Part shown: positions 52,361 through 60,438 of the stretch, piece by piece
How positions within the stretch are numbered: position 1 is the stretch's first letter
Layout: the number at the start of each line of letters is the position of its first letter
Assembly: GCF_900090275.1 (NCBI RefSeq)
Contig: NZ_LT607755.1
Coordinates: 2,852,001 to 2,916,000 of the forward strand
Direction of reading: 5' to 3'
DNA from: Micromonospora zamorensis
GTDB lineage: Bacteria; Actinomycetota; Actinomycetes; Mycobacteriales; Micromonosporaceae
Length of the DNA: 64,000 bases
Notes under the pieces: model-generated
Database searches by the model: none
The model's input: only the letters and a program-made list of their open reading frames with translations
Told to the model about the DNA's origin: nothing
Program-made: the position numbers and the translations under genes

Positions 52361-54144
52361 TCGCCTGCTCCGGCCGCTGCCAGGAAGATGTTCGCCATCG
52401 CAGCGGCAAGATCTTTGGGGTTCTGCGCGGCCTCGGCCCGGCCGCCGGTTGTCTCGGCGACCGCGCGCAACGTGTCCAGGTCCGCGCTTTCGCCGATGCC
52501 GATCGAGAACACCGGCACCGGGGGCTGGCTCTGGGTGAGCTGTTTGAGGAATTGCGCCTTGTCCATGGCATGGGGTGAGTTTCCGTCTCGACCGTCGGTC
52601 AAGACGACGACGATCGCCCGGCGATCTGGCCTGATCTTGGTTTGCATATACTCCACGGCGTCGAGCACCGCCTTATACAGCGGCGTTCCGCCATCAGGAA
52701 TAGGAGTGTATGCCGCAATCTTTCGGCCGACGGCTTCGCGACGCGTTCCGCTCTTTACGGTGCCGGTGATGGGCCCTAGGGGAACAACCACCTCGGTTGG
52801 CGGGCTTTTCGCAGTTGGCGTGCCAAAGAACCACAATCCGAGTTCCGTGTCATTGGTGAACGTCTGCGCGGCGACAGCGCCGAAGGACCGAAGCAGCGTC
52901 GCCTTGGTCTCGGTGCGACCCGGCCCGACGACCACGGGAGCGGCCATGGAGCCTGAACGGTCGACGACCACGAGCACCTGAAAGCGTTCCGGTAGGTAGC
53001 GGGACCATTCGGCCGCTTCCAGGCCCAAGCTCACGTCTGCGACCGCCGTCGGCTCGGCGATCTTCAAGGGCAGACCCTTGGGTACGCCGACCCGAGGCGA
53101 CGGCCCCCCGAAACCGGTGAGGCGAAAACCTGCGGCCACCAGGGCGTTGCTGGTGTCCACCGATCGCAGAGCCCCAATGAACTGTGTGAGCAGCCGGCGC
53201 TGCACGGCAGTGGCGGTGGACTGACCTGCGATCGCCACGGGGTAGTCAGCCTCGACCGCGATGTCGGTGGCATACAGGTTCAGCACTGGATTGTCGCGGC
53301 CATCGTTGTGCTTCCAGAGCTGCTGCTCGAGCACCGGGAACATCCCGAGGTCGGCAAGGGCCTTTCGGTCGCCGCCCTGCTCGGCGGCGACACGTAGCAA
53401 CTCACCGGCCGACGCGTCCGCGTCGAGCAGCCTGCTGCGCAGCGCGAGGGCCCGAAGCTTCGCTACGCCTGGCTCGGTTCCAGGCACGGCGGCGGCGGCG
53501 GCCTGCACCGCCACGAAAGACAGCAGACCGGCGGTGTCCCGGGTGGGGTCACCCATGCTGAGCTTGACCGACCCTCCCACGACACCGCTCAACAACGTCG
53601 CCCACGAAAAGCCGGATCGGGCCCACGGCGAACCAGCCACACCCGCGGGCGCAGCAAGAACCACAGGAGACCGTGCCAGGGAGTCGTCGTGGATGGGGTA
53701 GACACGCCGGTCCGGGTCGACGCTGTCCAGCCAGATGCGAGACGACGGGATCCACACCTGCAGCCCTTCCGGCGCACCCTTCTGTGCCGTGATCGCCGGA
53801 TCTTCCCCGACGACATCCACCGCACCGCAGACATCACCCATCTTTCCCACCGCCGCTGCCACCGCAGGCACAATCTCGGGGGCCACGACGACGCGCAGGG
53901 ACTCCGCGCCCTTCCCGCAGGACGAGCCCGGTGACAGCTTGTCGATGATCCCCGCGTAATTCGTCGTGGCGGCGACTACCAGTCCCGCGACAACGACAGA
54001 GGTCAGCACAAGAAATCTGTTCCGGAGCCGAGGCCGGCGACGATGGCGTTGCGGAGGCTCAACCCCGCCCAACTCCAAACCACGCTGGCCATGACGATTG
54101 GTCGTCACCGACGAACGATCCCTGCCACCACTATCGGTAGTCAT
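52357..54144 (-). CDS. Membrane-anchored substrate-binding / VWA domain protein
   Basis: 595 residues. A 40-residue basic cytoplasmic segment, one transmembrane helix (about 43-62), an extracytoplasmic solute-binding-like domain (about 82-370), and a C-terminal von Willebrand A domain. The MIDAS is complete: Asp395-x-Ser397-x-Ser399, a Thr in Gly-Gly-Thr-Pro near 487, and Asp in Leu-Thr-Asp-Gly-Arg-Asp near 516. It probably binds a ligand or partner protein outside the cell with metal help. The stop codon is contributed by the MITE, so the original C-terminus may have been slightly longer. Codon use is less GC-biased than in neighbours. Confidence 0.78.
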   Translation of the reverse strand: MTTDSGGRDRSSVTTNRHGQRGLELGGVEPPQRHRRRPRLRNRFLVLTSVVVAGLVVAATTNYAGIIDKLSPGSSCGKGAESLRVVVAPEIVPAVAAAVGKMGDVCGAVDVVGEDPAITAQKGAPEGLQVWIPSSRIWLDSVDPDRRVYPIHDDSLARSPVVLAAPAGVAGSPWARSGFSWATLLSGVVGGSVKLSMGDPTRDTAGLLSFVAVQAAAAAVPGTEPGVAKLRALALRSRLLDADASAGELLRVAAEQGGDRKALADLGMFPVLEQQLWKHNDGRDNPVLNLYATDIAVEADYPVAIAGQSTATAVQRRLLTQFIGALRSVDTSNALVAAGFRLTGFGGPSPRVGVPKGLPLKIAEPTAVADVSLGLEAAEWSRYLPERFQVLVVVDRSGSMAAPVVVGPGRTETKATLLRSFGAVAAQTFTNDTELGLWFFGTPTAKSPPTEVVVPLGPITGTVKSGTRREAVGRKIAAYTPIPDGGTPLYKAVLDAVEYMQTKIRPDRRAIVVVLTDGRDGNSPHAMDKAQFLKQLTQSQPPVPVFSIGIGESADLDTLRAVAETTGGRAEAAQNPKDLAAAMANIFLAAAGAGD

Positions 54145-54278
54145 GTCTTCTCTCACAGTTGCATACGCGCGCGAATTTAGGCCGCCTGAACGAGCGGTAA
54201 CTGATCTTCGCGTAAAGTTACTTGACAGGTGACAAGGGCCTGAAAGCGGTCGCCGAAACTGCACCTGTTCGCATTTGA

Positions 54279-54340
54279 ACAGATAGCGTCATACTGTCTA
54301 TGTCGATTCTGACAGATAGCGTCATGCTGTCTATGTCGAT
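54279..54340. repeat. Two direct 29-bp repeats upstream of the VWA gene
   Basis: Copies at 54279-54307 and 54312-54340 differ at one base; the second contains GACAG-N11-CTGTC. The period of 33 bp is close to three helical turns. This lies in a 391-bp gene-free gap (54145-54535), about 135 nt before the VWA start, and may bind a regulator. Apart from these repeats and the terminator at its right end the gap shows nothing recognisable. Confidence 0.7.
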
Positions 54341-54492
54341 CCACGACAAGCGGCACGCGCGGTATGGGCGACCGGCCCCGGCTACGCCCCGGCTCTGAAA
54401 GACCCGGGCAGCGCCACAGCAGCTCCCTCGATCTTCATGCCCTCGCGGACCCGCTTCGAACTCGGCGGTTCGTCGTTCCCACCCACACCGGA

Positions 54493-54531
54493 GCCGGGGT
54501 GAGGTCCGGCAGAAGCGGACCCCACCCCGGC
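54493..54531 (-). terminator. Terminator-like hairpin after the DivIVA-like gene
   Basis: 16-bp stem with one mismatch (54493-54508 with 54516-54531) and 7-nt loop, 4 nt after the stop on the minus strand. Confidence 0.6.
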
Positions 54532-54535
54532 GGCG

Positions 54536-55231
54536 TCACCGCTGCTGGTGCCGCGGCAACGCCGACTGCCCCGCCGTGCCCCCCACGAAGGGCGCACCCG
54601 GCGTCTCCGCGGCGATCCGGTCCATCGTGCGGGCCAACTGCTCACTGCCATCGTCGAGATGCCGCGCCGCCGCCTGCATGTGCGACACCATCATCTCGCC
54701 GAAGATCCGCAACGCCTCCCGGGTGGCCACCGTGTCGTCGAAGCTCGGCCCCGCCGCGCTGCGGTACTCCGCCACCGCCCGTTCCGCCTCCTGCTTCGCC
54801 TCCGCCTCGGCCGCGTGCAGGTAACTCTCGTACTGCACCCGGGCGTACTCGGCGACCCGCCGCGCGTAGTCATGCGCCTGCGCGATGATCTGCTCCGCCT
54901 CCCGCTGCGCCGCGGACAGCAGATTCACCTCCCGCGCCGCCGGGACCTTCGCCGCCGCCCCCGTACTCGGGATCACCCCGTGCCGGTGCAACTCCACCCG
55001 GTCGGTCAGCCGCTCGTTCTCCGCCCGCAACGTCGCGATCTGCGTCGCCAACAGGTCCAACTCGTCGGCCACCTGCATCCGGAACCGGTCCACGTCGGCG
55101 TTGTCGTAACCACGCCGGGCGAACGACGCGGCACCGAACTCCCACCGCCGAACCCGGTCGGCGGTCATCCGCACCTGCACACCACCGGAAACCTGCATCC
55201 CGTCATACCGACTGATCGGGGTCGCGCTCAC
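54536..55231 (-). CDS. DivIVA-domain coiled-coil protein
   Basis: 231 residues. Residues 29-75 match the DivIVA N-terminal signature (Ala-Ser-Phe-Ala-Arg-Arg-Gly-Tyr-Asp-Asn-Ala-Asp-Val-Asp-Arg-Phe). Most of the remainder (60-85 and 105-165) is coiled coil rich in Ala and Glu. Such proteins mark membrane curvature, poles or septa and recruit growth machinery; this one is a shorter paralogue, not Wag31 itself, which sits beside ftsZ. GTG has a GGAGGGG site. A GTG-started gene for flavohaemoglobin lies upstream on the same strand. Confidence 0.82.
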   Translation of the reverse strand: MSATPISRYDGMQVSGGVQVRMTADRVRRWEFGAASFARRGYDNADVDRFRMQVADELDLLATQIATLRAENERLTDRVELHRHGVIPSTGAAAKVPAAREVNLLSAAQREAEQIIAQAHDYARRVAEYARVQYESYLHAAEAEAKQEAERAVAEYRSAAGPSFDDTVATREALRIFGEMMVSHMQAAARHLDDGSEQLARTMDRIAAETPGAPFVGGTAGQSALPRHQQR

Positions 55232-55283
55232 CTGTCCGCCCCTCCGATCGCGACTGCGGGGCGCGCAAGCTCACCTCTCGCGC

Positions 55284-56465
55284 TCACCTGAGCCCACCTC
55301 CCGAAGTGTCACCGGCGGTCGTCTCCTGCACCGCCGTGCGCCAGGCCGCGCCGTACCACTGCGCGCCCAGGCCCTCGTGGTGCACCTGACCCGCGTGGAA
55401 ACCCGCCTGGGCCAACGTCCGCACCGCATGCGAAACCATCTCGTCGGACCCGCACACGAACACGTGCCGGGAACGCCAGTCACCGTCGGCCAACGCCCGA
55501 TCCACCGCGTGCACGAACTCCCCCGGCCGGTGCACGTCGGCACCCACCACGTAGGTCACCGTCAACCACGGGTACGACGACGCCAACTTGTCGATCGCCT
55601 CGCTGTCATAGAGCTCACTGCGGGAACGGGCCCCCACGTAGAGATCCACCCGCCGGCGGGAACCCTCCGCCGCGACCTGCTCCACCAACGCCTTCACCGG
55701 CGCCCAGCCCGTCCCCGCGGCCACCAACAACAGGTCACTGGAACCCGCCGACCACAACCCCAGCCGATCCCCCACCGGCGCCGCCAGGTGGATCCGATCC
55801 CCCACCGCCGACCCGTACACCAACCGAGACGACACCGCCCCGCCCGGCGCGGCCCGCACATGCAACTCCAACGTGCCGTCCGCGCGCGGCGCGTTCGCCG
55901 GCGAGTAGTACCGCCACGACCGCACAGCCGGATGCGACACCCCGATCGACTGACCCGGAGTGAACGGCAACAGATACTGCGGGCGCACCGTCAACACCGC
56001 CACGTCGAACGCCCGCCGCTCGTGGGCCACGATCTCCGCCACCCACCACGGCGGGTTCACCGCCTCGGCGGCCTGCGCGGCCTCCGTCATCACCTGGGCC
56101 ACCAACCCGTACGCGGCCGCCCAGTCCGACGCCAACTCGTCGGTCCACTGCTCGGCGAGGAAATGCTGCAACGTCGCCAACAGCGCCTCACCGACCGCCG
56201 GGTAGTGCTCCGCGCGGACCGCGAACTTGCGGTGGTCCGCACCGAGGTCCTGCAGGAAACCCACCAGGTGCTCCACCTGGTCCACGTTCGACACGATGTG
56301 ACCCAACGCCGTCACCAGGCGATCCCGCTGCCCGGCCATGTTCGTGGGGAACATCTGCCGCGTCTCGGGATGAGCGAGGAACAACGTCGAGTAGAAGTAG
56401 AGCGGCACCTGATCACCGTGCCCGGCGACCACCGACCAACTCTGCTTGAGTCGGGCCGCGTCCAC
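55284..56465 (-). CDS. Flavohaemoglobin-like NO dioxygenase
   Basis: 393 residues. A globin domain (about 1-135) is followed by an FAD-binding domain (about 150-245, with Arg-Tyr-Tyr-Ser-Pro-Ala-Asn) and an NAD-binding domain (about 255-370, with Ala-Ala-Gly-Thr-Gly-Trp-Ala-Pro and Phe-Val-Cys-Gly-Ser-Asp). The proximal His is probably in Arg-Ala-Glu-His-Tyr near 87. It oxidises nitric oxide to nitrate with O2 and NAD(P)H. Its start is 2 nt after the stop of a truncated haemoglobin gene, a tight operon of two NO-detoxifying globins. Confidence 0.88.
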   Translation of the reverse strand: MDAARLKQSWSVVAGHGDQVPLYFYSTLFLAHPETRQMFPTNMAGQRDRLVTALGHIVSNVDQVEHLVGFLQDLGADHRKFAVRAEHYPAVGEALLATLQHFLAEQWTDELASDWAAAYGLVAQVMTEAAQAAEAVNPPWWVAEIVAHERRAFDVAVLTVRPQYLLPFTPGQSIGVSHPAVRSWRYYSPANAPRADGTLELHVRAAPGGAVSSRLVYGSAVGDRIHLAAPVGDRLGLWSAGSSDLLLVAAGTGWAPVKALVEQVAAEGSRRRVDLYVGARSRSELYDSEAIDKLASSYPWLTVTYVVGADVHRPGEFVHAVDRALADGDWRSRHVFVCGSDEMVSHAVRTLAQAGFHAGQVHHEGLGAQWYGAAWRTAVQETTAGDTSGGGLR

Positions 56466-56467
56466 GC

Positions 56468-56866
56468 TCAGACGCCCGACCGGTTTCCGCGGGACACCAC
56501 CTGGTCCTGCACCTGCCCCAGCACCGTCTGCACGTCCGCCAGGATGTCCGCCGGCACACCCAACTCGGTCAGCGTCACCACCAGGTGCCCACCGACCATC
56601 GCGTAGTGCTCCACCGGGATGTTCAACGGCTGGTGCGCCTCCGCCAACCCACGACCGGCGTACTCGTCAGGGCCACCCAGCACCGTGGTCAACATCAACG
56701 TCAGATGCCGCCGCTGACCCACCATGTCCACATCGGAGAAGTAACCCGCCAACTCCGGGTCGACGAGCACCTTGTCGTAGAACAGGTCAACGGCCGCCTT
56801 CACCGCGCTGGCACCGCCAATGCGGTCGTAGTGCGAGGCGGGAGCGGTCTCTTCGGTAACCGTCAC
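56468..56866 (-). CDS. glbN: Group I truncated haemoglobin
   Basis: 132 residues. The 2-on-2 globin pattern is clear: Tyr-Asp-Arg-Ile-Gly-Gly near residue 13, Phe-Tyr with the B10-type Tyr near 29, a distal Gln/Thr-Leu region, and the proximal His in Val-Glu-His-Tyr-Ala-Met near 86. TrHbN proteins scavenge NO. GTG follows a GGAGGA site. First gene of the operon with the flavohaemoglobin. Confidence 0.9.
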   Translation of the reverse strand: MTVTEETAPASHYDRIGGASAVKAAVDLFYDKVLVDPELAGYFSDVDMVGQRRHLTLMLTTVLGGPDEYAGRGLAEAHQPLNIPVEHYAMVGGHLVVTLTELGVPADILADVQTVLGQVQDQVVSRGNRSGV

Positions 56867-57135
56867 GGTCGTTCCTCCGGGGGGTGAAGGGGCCAGAGCC
56901 GTGTCGGACCATAGCGTGTCAATCGCCTCCGGTCAGTGCCCCCTTATCGGGTTCCCGACAACACGAAGACACGCTGCGTCACCACTACCGAGGAGTATCT
57001 CCACAAGGAGCCACCACAACGACACCCACAGTGTCCACTGTAGACAACAGGGCCTGGCGAACCCGCCCACCGTCACCGACGGTCGCGACAAAACGAACCG
57101 AAAAAAAACCCGGAACCCGGCAACGCCCCCGGCGC
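56867..57135. other. Gene-free gap between glbN and the MerR gene
   Basis: Holds a candidate minus-strand glbN promoter, CTGACC (56936-56931) N17 TATGGT (56913-56908), and an A8 run at 57101-57108 that is a T tract for minus-strand transcripts leaving the MerR gene, without a clear stem before it. I see nothing else. Confidence 0.4.
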
Positions 57136-57732
57136 TCAGCCAGCCCGCCGCCGCGCCCGCCGCGCCGCCAACTCGTCACCGACCGGATCCGACTCGGACG
57201 CCGCCGCCGGCTCCACCGGGCCGCTCGTCGCCGGCTCCGCCGGCAGATGCGACAACGACCCCTGGATCTCCTTGAAAGCCCCACCGATCGCGATCCCGAA
57301 GACACCCTGGCCACCCTGCAACAGGTCGACCACCTCCTCCGGGGACCGGCACTCATACACCGTCGTCCCATCGGAGATCAGCGTGATCCCGGCCAGATCC
57401 TCCACACCACGCGACCGCAACGCCTCGATCGCCTTACGGATGTTCTGCAGGGACACCCCCGCGTCCAACAACCGCTTCACGACCTTCAACACCACCAGGT
57501 CCCGGAACGAATACAACCGCTGCGTCCCCGAACCCGAGGCGTCCCGCACGCTCGGCACCACCAGCGTCGTCCGCGCCCAGTAATCCAACTGCCGGTAACT
57601 GATGCCCACCGCGTGGCAGGCCGTCACACCCCGGTAGCCAACCGAACCCTCACCCTCAGCCACCCCATGAGGCGACGAGGCACCAGGCTCATCGAACTGT
57701 CCACCCGGATCGGAATCCCGCGGCTCGTGCAT
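57136..57732 (-). CDS. MerR-family regulator (Rv1830/ResR-type)
   Basis: 198 residues. The MerR helix-turn-helix at about 32-100 reads Tyr-Arg-Gly-Val-Thr-Ala-Cys-His-Ala-Val-Gly-Ile-Ser-Tyr-Arg-Gln-Leu-Asp-Tyr-Trp, followed by a Leu-Tyr-Ser-Phe-Arg-Asp-Leu segment. The C-terminal part is a small domain with Ala-Gly-Ile-Thr-Leu-Ile-Ser-Asp-Gly and a tail rich in Ala and Arg. Position next to the DUF151 gene equals M. tuberculosis Rv1830, a growth/division regulator. GGGGAGG precedes ATG 57732. Confidence 0.85.
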   Translation of the reverse strand: MHEPRDSDPGGQFDEPGASSPHGVAEGEGSVGYRGVTACHAVGISYRQLDYWARTTLVVPSVRDASGSGTQRLYSFRDLVVLKVVKRLLDAGVSLQNIRKAIEALRSRGVEDLAGITLISDGTTVYECRSPEEVVDLLQGGQGVFGIAIGGAFKEIQGSLSHLPAEPATSGPVEPAAASESDPVGDELAARRARRRAG

Positions 57733-57929
57733 CCGGACAACCTCCCCGTCAGTGTGGCGACGCGTCGTTTCCGGGACGCGCACCCCTCGACATGGCAACC
57801 CTAACGCCACCGCCAGGGGTTACCAGGGAGGAACCGACGCGACACGCCGCGCAGCCACCGAGAAAGATCACCAACCCGCCCGCAGCATCACCCACAGTGA
57901 CACCTCAAGGCGCAGAGCCCAGGCCCACC

Positions 57930-58394
57930 TCAGCCCGCGAAATCCTCCGGACGCACCTGCTCCAGGAACTCGCGGAACTTCTCCACCTCGTCCTCCTGCT
58001 CGTCAGGGATAACGATCCCCGCCTCGCTGAGGACCTGCTCCGAACAACGAATCGGCGCACCGACACGCAACGCCAACGCGATCGAATCGCTCGGCCGCGC
58101 CGACACCCGCACCCCATCACCGATCAACAGATCCGCGTAGAACACGTTCTCCTTGAGCTCGGTGATCTCCACCGCCTGCAAGGGCGCCTTCAACGCCGCC
58201 AACACATCCCGCAGAAGATCGTGGGTCAACGGCCGGGCCGGCTTGACCCCCTGCTGCTCGTAAGCGATAGCCGTCGCCTCGACCGCGCCGATCCAGATCG
58301 GCAGATAGCGGTCACCCTCGACCTCCCTGAGCAGGACGATCGGCTGGTTGCTGGGCAGCTCCACCCGAACTCCGACCACGCTCAGCTCGCGCAC
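57930..58394 (-). CDS. Bifunctional nuclease family protein (DUF151)
   Basis: 154 residues. The family core is visible: Val-Val-Gly-Val-Arg-Val-Glu, Arg-Tyr-Leu-Pro-Ile-Trp-Ile-Gly near 31, Ala-Ile-Ala-Tyr-Glu-Gln-Gln-Gly, Arg-Pro-Leu-Thr-His-Asp-Leu near 58, and Ala-Arg-Pro-Ser-Asp-Ser-Ile-Ala-Leu-Ala near 100. Plant relatives have combined RNase and DNase activity; the bacterial role is unsettled. GTG 58394 has GGAGG. Position matches Rv1829 between two MerR genes. Confidence 0.88.
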   Translation of the reverse strand: MRELSVVGVRVELPSNQPIVLLREVEGDRYLPIWIGAVEATAIAYEQQGVKPARPLTHDLLRDVLAALKAPLQAVEITELKENVFYADLLIGDGVRVSARPSDSIALALRVGAPIRCSEQVLSEAGIVIPDEQEDEVEKFREFLEQVRPEDFAG

Positions 58395-58578
58395 CGCCGC
58401 CTCCGTGTCGTTGTCACCTACGCCGCACCGCGCCCTTCCCTGCACGGTACACGGACCGCGACACGGTCGTCCCATGCGCTACAGCACCACGCCCGCGCCA
58501 GAAAGGGGTTACCCCGGCAAGCCTACGGCACGCTTCCCGGAAGAGATCTTTCCGCTCAGCCGCCACCCACCGGGCACA

Positions 58579-59334
58579 TCACCGACCCAACGTCGACCGC
58601 AAACCCACCCGCACCAACGCCGCGTGCAACTGCTCCGACAACGCCACCAACTCCCGCGCCATCTCCGCCGCACGCGCCCGCGCCGCCGGATCACTCTGCC
58701 GCGCCAACGGCGCCACCAACTGCGCGAACAAACCAACCTCACGGTCAGCCGCAGTCCGGTAACCCCGCAGATGCCGCGGCTCCAACCCGTACGACGCCAA
58801 CCCCGCCACCGCCGACGCGATGATCAACGCGTCCGCGTCATACCACCCCGGCGGGTCCGACACCAGCACACCGAGCCGCTCCAACTCCACCAACGTCGAC
58901 TCGTCGATCCCACTGCGCGCCACGAGATCCGCCCGGCCGAGCCGCACCTGCGACGACTCGGCCGGCTCCGCCAACTCACGGCCCGGCACAGCACCATCGG
59001 GACCAACCGCCACCAACGCCGGCCGCGACCGCCCCGGCTGCTCACCGGACGAATCCCACTGCGCCAACTGCTCACGGATCACCCGCAACGGCAGGTACTT
59101 GTCCCGCTGCGCGGTCAACACGAACCGCAACCGCGCCACATCGTCCCAGCTGTACTTCCGGTAACCCGCAGCCGTCCGCTGCGGCTCGACCAGACCCTCA
59201 GCCTCAAGAAACCGCAGCTTCGAAATCGTGGTGTCCGGGAAATCCACCCGCAACTGCCCGAGCACCTCACCGATGCTCATCAGCGGCTGAGACCGGGCCG
59301 CACCGGGTGACGTGGAGGCCGCAGGCTCGTTCAC
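58579..59334 (-). CDS. ftsR: MerR-family regulator FtsR
   Basis: 251 residues. An N-terminal MerR domain (about 18-90) has Met-Ser-Ile-Gly-Glu-Val-Leu-Gly-Gln-Leu and Ile-Ser-Lys-Leu-Arg-Phe-Leu-Glu-Ala-Glu-Gly-Leu. The C-terminal domain (130-250) is the winged-helix-like ligand region found in FtsR/Rv1828. In corynebacteria and mycobacteria this protein activates ftsZ. The ATG overlaps the garA stop by 4 nt, so the genes are coupled. Confidence 0.88.
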   Translation of the reverse strand: MNEPAASTSPGAARSQPLMSIGEVLGQLRVDFPDTTISKLRFLEAEGLVEPQRTAAGYRKYSWDDVARLRFVLTAQRDKYLPLRVIREQLAQWDSSGEQPGRSRPALVAVGPDGAVPGRELAEPAESSQVRLGRADLVARSGIDESTLVELERLGVLVSDPPGWYDADALIIASAVAGLASYGLEPRHLRGYRTAADREVGLFAQLVAPLARQSDPAARARAAEMARELVALSEQLHAALVRVGLRSTLGR

Positions 59335-59783
59335 CCCCGGCCGGCCTCCTCCTCCGGGCGCGGACCGGCGATGAACACGACCCGGAACTTACCGATCTGA
59401 ACCTCATCACCATTACTCAACGTGGCCGCCTCGACGCGCTCACGATTCACATACGTGCCGTTCAAACTACCCACGTCCCGCACCGTGAACGTGCCACCGT
59501 CACGGTGGAACTCCGCGTGCCGACGCGACACCGTCACGTCATCGAGGAAGATGTCACTGTCCGGATGCCGGCCACTGGTCGTCACATCGTGGTCCAACAA
59601 GAACCGGGCACCCGCATTCGGGCCTCGACGAACCACCAGCAGCGCCATACCCGGCGGCAACGAACCGGACATCCGGCTCGGCACCACATCGGTGTCCGGC
59701 CCCTCCAGCACTTCGTCGAGCGAACCGAGATTGAGCGTCGAAGTGACGTCGAGCGGGGGGAACTCGTCGTCTGGCCGCGTCAT
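59331..59783 (-). CDS. garA: FHA-domain protein GarA
   Basis: 150 residues. An N-terminal tail with Thr/Ser sites is followed by an FHA domain at about 50-140, with Gly-Arg-His-Pro-Asp-Ser-Asp-Ile-Phe-Leu, Val-Ser-Arg-Arg-His-Ala-Glu and Leu-Asn-Gly-Thr-Tyr-Val-Asn. GarA binds and inhibits enzymes of glutamate and 2-oxoglutarate metabolism unless phosphorylated by PknB/PknG. The usual Glu-Thr-Thr-Ser phosphosite appears here as Val-Thr-Ser-Thr. Coupled to ftsR. Confidence 0.9.
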   Translation of the reverse strand: MTRPDDEFPPLDVTSTLNLGSLDEVLEGPDTDVVPSRMSGSLPPGMALLVVRRGPNAGARFLLDHDVTTSGRHPDSDIFLDDVTVSRRHAEFHRDGGTFTVRDVGSLNGTYVNRERVEAATLSNGDEVQIGKFRVVFIAGPRPEEEAGRG

Positions 59784-59927
59784 GGGACCACCTCACGGAT
59801 CTGTTCGGTCGGCGTCGGGTAATGGCGGGTCTGGCCGCCGGGCACTCGAACACCCGGCGGCTGGCTCCCCGTGCCCGGGAAGGCAATTCCGCAACGCTCA
59901 ACTATTGGGTTCTCGGTCGACTGGGCG

Positions 59928-59956
59928 AGCCTAGCCAGCGCCGAAATGCAGGGCAA
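59928..59956 (-). promoter_or_regulatory. Candidate garA-ftsR promoter
   Basis: TTGCCC and TAGGCT on the minus strand are spaced by exactly 17 nt. The leader of about 138 nt contains a CCGCCGGG/CCCGGCGG hairpin. Confidence 0.5.
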
Positions 59957-59997
59957 CCGGACGCGCGCAGACAACCCACGCGCCGGATCAAGCACAC

Positions 59998-60378
59998 TCA
60001 GCCTTCGGTGATCTTCTGATACGCGCCGGCCGTGAGCAACCCGTCCGTCGCGGTCGGATCATTCGGCGTGATCTCCACCAACCAACCCTCACCGTACGGA
60101 TCAGTGTTGATCAGCTCCGGCGTGTCACCCAACGCCTCATTGCGGGAAGCGACCGTACCAGCGACCGGGGCGTAGATCTCCGACACGCTCTTGGTCGACT
60201 CGATCTCACCCAACGAGTCACCGGCCGCGACCACCGCACCCGCCTCGGGCAACTGCACGTACACGATGTCACCCAGCGCGTCCTGCGCGAAGTGCGTGAT
60301 GCCGACCCGGATCGAACCCGTGCCGTCACCCGCCACCCACTCATGCTCGGCGGTGTATCGCAGATCCTCGGGAATCAC
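59998..60378 (-). CDS. gcvH: Glycine cleavage system H protein
   Basis: 126 residues, the full length of the family. The lipoyl-accepting Lys63 lies in Glu-Ile-Glu-Ser-Thr-Lys-Ser-Val-Ser-Glu-Ile-Tyr-Ala-Pro. It shuttles the aminomethyl group between GcvP and GcvT. The start Met-Ile-Pro-Glu-Asp-Leu-Arg-Tyr is typical. It is embedded in the envelope/division block rather than with gcvP, which lies 11 kb away, as in mycobacteria. Confidence 0.95.
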   Translation of the reverse strand: MIPEDLRYTAEHEWVAGDGTGSIRVGITHFAQDALGDIVYVQLPEAGAVVAAGDSLGEIESTKSVSEIYAPVAGTVASRNEALGDTPELINTDPYGEGWLVEITPNDPTATDGLLTAGAYQKITEG

Positions 60379-60438
60379 CAGACGCGTCCTTCATCCATCG
60401 GTGCCCCGGACCACCCGGATCCGGCGCGGCCGCGCCGG

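Noticed and set aside
54382-54651. Possible minus-strand ORF in the gap downstream of the DivIVA-like gene
   Set aside because: It overlaps the 3' end of that gene and a terminator hairpin, has no ribosome-binding site and no recognisable motif.
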